From Planctomycetaceae bacterium (GTDB taxonomy: Bacteria > Planctomycetota > Planctomycetia > Planctomycetales > Planctomycetaceae), in the NCBI GenBank assembly GCA_015487825.1, contig WFOZ01000215.1, forward strand, positions 1 to 9,180: a DNA stretch of 9,180 nt. The letters run 5' to 3'. The notes under the pieces are model-generated. The model was not told the DNA's origin. It did no database searches and saw nothing but the letters and a program-made list of their open reading frames with translations. Below, one piece after another: positions 8,700 to 9,180 of the stretch. Position 1 is the first letter of the stretch. Each line of letters opens with the position of its first letter. Made by a program: the position numbers and the translations under genes.

Positions 8700-9180
8700 A
8701 TGTCAGATCAGTCTTTAACAGAAATTGAGCAACATGAAATCCCACGGGGTAACCTGGCCGGTTTCACTAAATATCTGAAATACGATCTTGTTTCGGGACT
8801 GCTTGTTTTTTTAATTGCCTTGCCTCTATGCCTTGGGATTTCACTGGCTTGCGGCTATCCCCCGATTGCAGGTATTTTCACTGCAATTATCGGCGCGATT
8901 CTGGCCACATTTATCAGTAATTCCGAATTGACAATTAAAGGACCGGCTGCCGGGTTGATTGTTATTGCGATTGGTTGTATCGAAGACTTTGGCGGTAATG
9001 GTATGACCGGGGGCTGGGAAGCAGCCGACATGAATGCCTACCAGGCAGCACTTGCCGTTGGTGTTGCAGCGGCTGTGATGCAAATAATATTCGGTTTTTT
9101 TCGTGCCGGTATTCTGGTCGAATTTTTCCCGCTGGCTGCGGTCCACGGCATGCTCGCTGCCATCGGGGTCATTATCATTA
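8700..9180 (+). CDS. SulP-family anion (probable bicarbonate) transporter, N-terminal part (runs off right edge)
   Basis: The gene starts at ATG 8700 with a good ribosome site and is open to the window end, giving 160 residues. After a polar N-terminus (1-28) come membrane segments typical of Sul[19 protein letters not shown] (35-52), [14 protein letters not shown] near 54-67, the anion-site region [16 protein letters not shown] (77-92), a further segment near 115-133, and [19 protein letters not shown] (142-160). The GPAAGL form and the [19 protein letters not shown] opening are typical of the bacterial SulP subgroup that often sits beside carbonic anhydrases and includes bicarbonate carriers; members of the wider family move sulfate, bicarbonate or other anions. 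The substrate cannot be read from this part. Its place 160 bases behind the dab genes on the same strand favours bicarbonate. A C-terminal STAS domain, if present, would be beyond the edge. Confidence 0.9.
   Translation, partial: MSDQSLTEIEQHEIPRGNLAGFTKYLKYDLVSGLLVFLIALPLCLGISLACGYPPIAGIFTAIIGAILATFISNSELTIKGPAAGLIVIAIGCIEDFGGNGMTGGWEAADMNAYQAALAVGVAAAVMQIIFGFFRAGILVEFFPLAAVHGMLAAIGVIII

Overview
The window looks like a chromosomal stretch from a planctomycete (Planctomycetota). The strongest clue is the left-edge gene, whose secreted N-terminal domain followed by HEAT-like repeats matches the Pirellula/Verrucomicrobium 'putative membrane-bound dehydrogenase' family (TIGR02604 type), found almost only in the PVC superphylum. 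Moderate base composition and mixed codon use would fit a Gimesia-like lineage, but the genus is a guess. No tRNA, rRNA, CRISPR array, transposase or phage gene was recognised.

Layout. (1) Bases 1-1719, minus strand: the N-terminal 573 residues of the PVC-type dehydrogenase, running off the left edge. (2) Bases 1720-2019: a divergent intergenic region with no convincing promoter. (3) Bases 2020-2319, plus strand: a small, probably exported cysteine-rich protein of unknown function. (4) Bases 2320-2550: a spacer. (5) Bases 2551-8539, plus strand: three tightly coupled genes, namely the zinc protein DabA (DUF2309/UPF0753) and two different complex-I-antiporter-like membrane proteins, each overlapping the previous gene by one base. 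(6) Bases 8541-8633: a compact inverted-repeat element. (7) From 8700 to the right edge: the first 160 residues of a SulP-family anion transporter.

How the genes fit together. DabA with a DabB-type membrane subunit forms the DAB/MpsAB inorganic-carbon system, in which a carbonic-anhydrase-like zinc site is thought to hydrate CO2 to bicarbonate under control of a cation gradient passing through DabB. SulP proteins of the type seen here include bicarbonate transporters. The cluster therefore reads as a combined inorganic-carbon acquisition locus: CO2 capture by DAB plus possible bicarbonate import by SulP. No carbon-fixation gene is visible, so in a presumably heterotrophic host it may supply bicarbonate for carboxylation reactions or pH balance.

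The most interesting detail is the pair of membrane subunits. The first keeps the canonical N-terminal channel residues but seems to lack the last core helices of the antiporter fold. The second keeps those helices but has lost the canonical charged residues of the first half-channel. They may work as a complementary heteropair rather than as duplicates.
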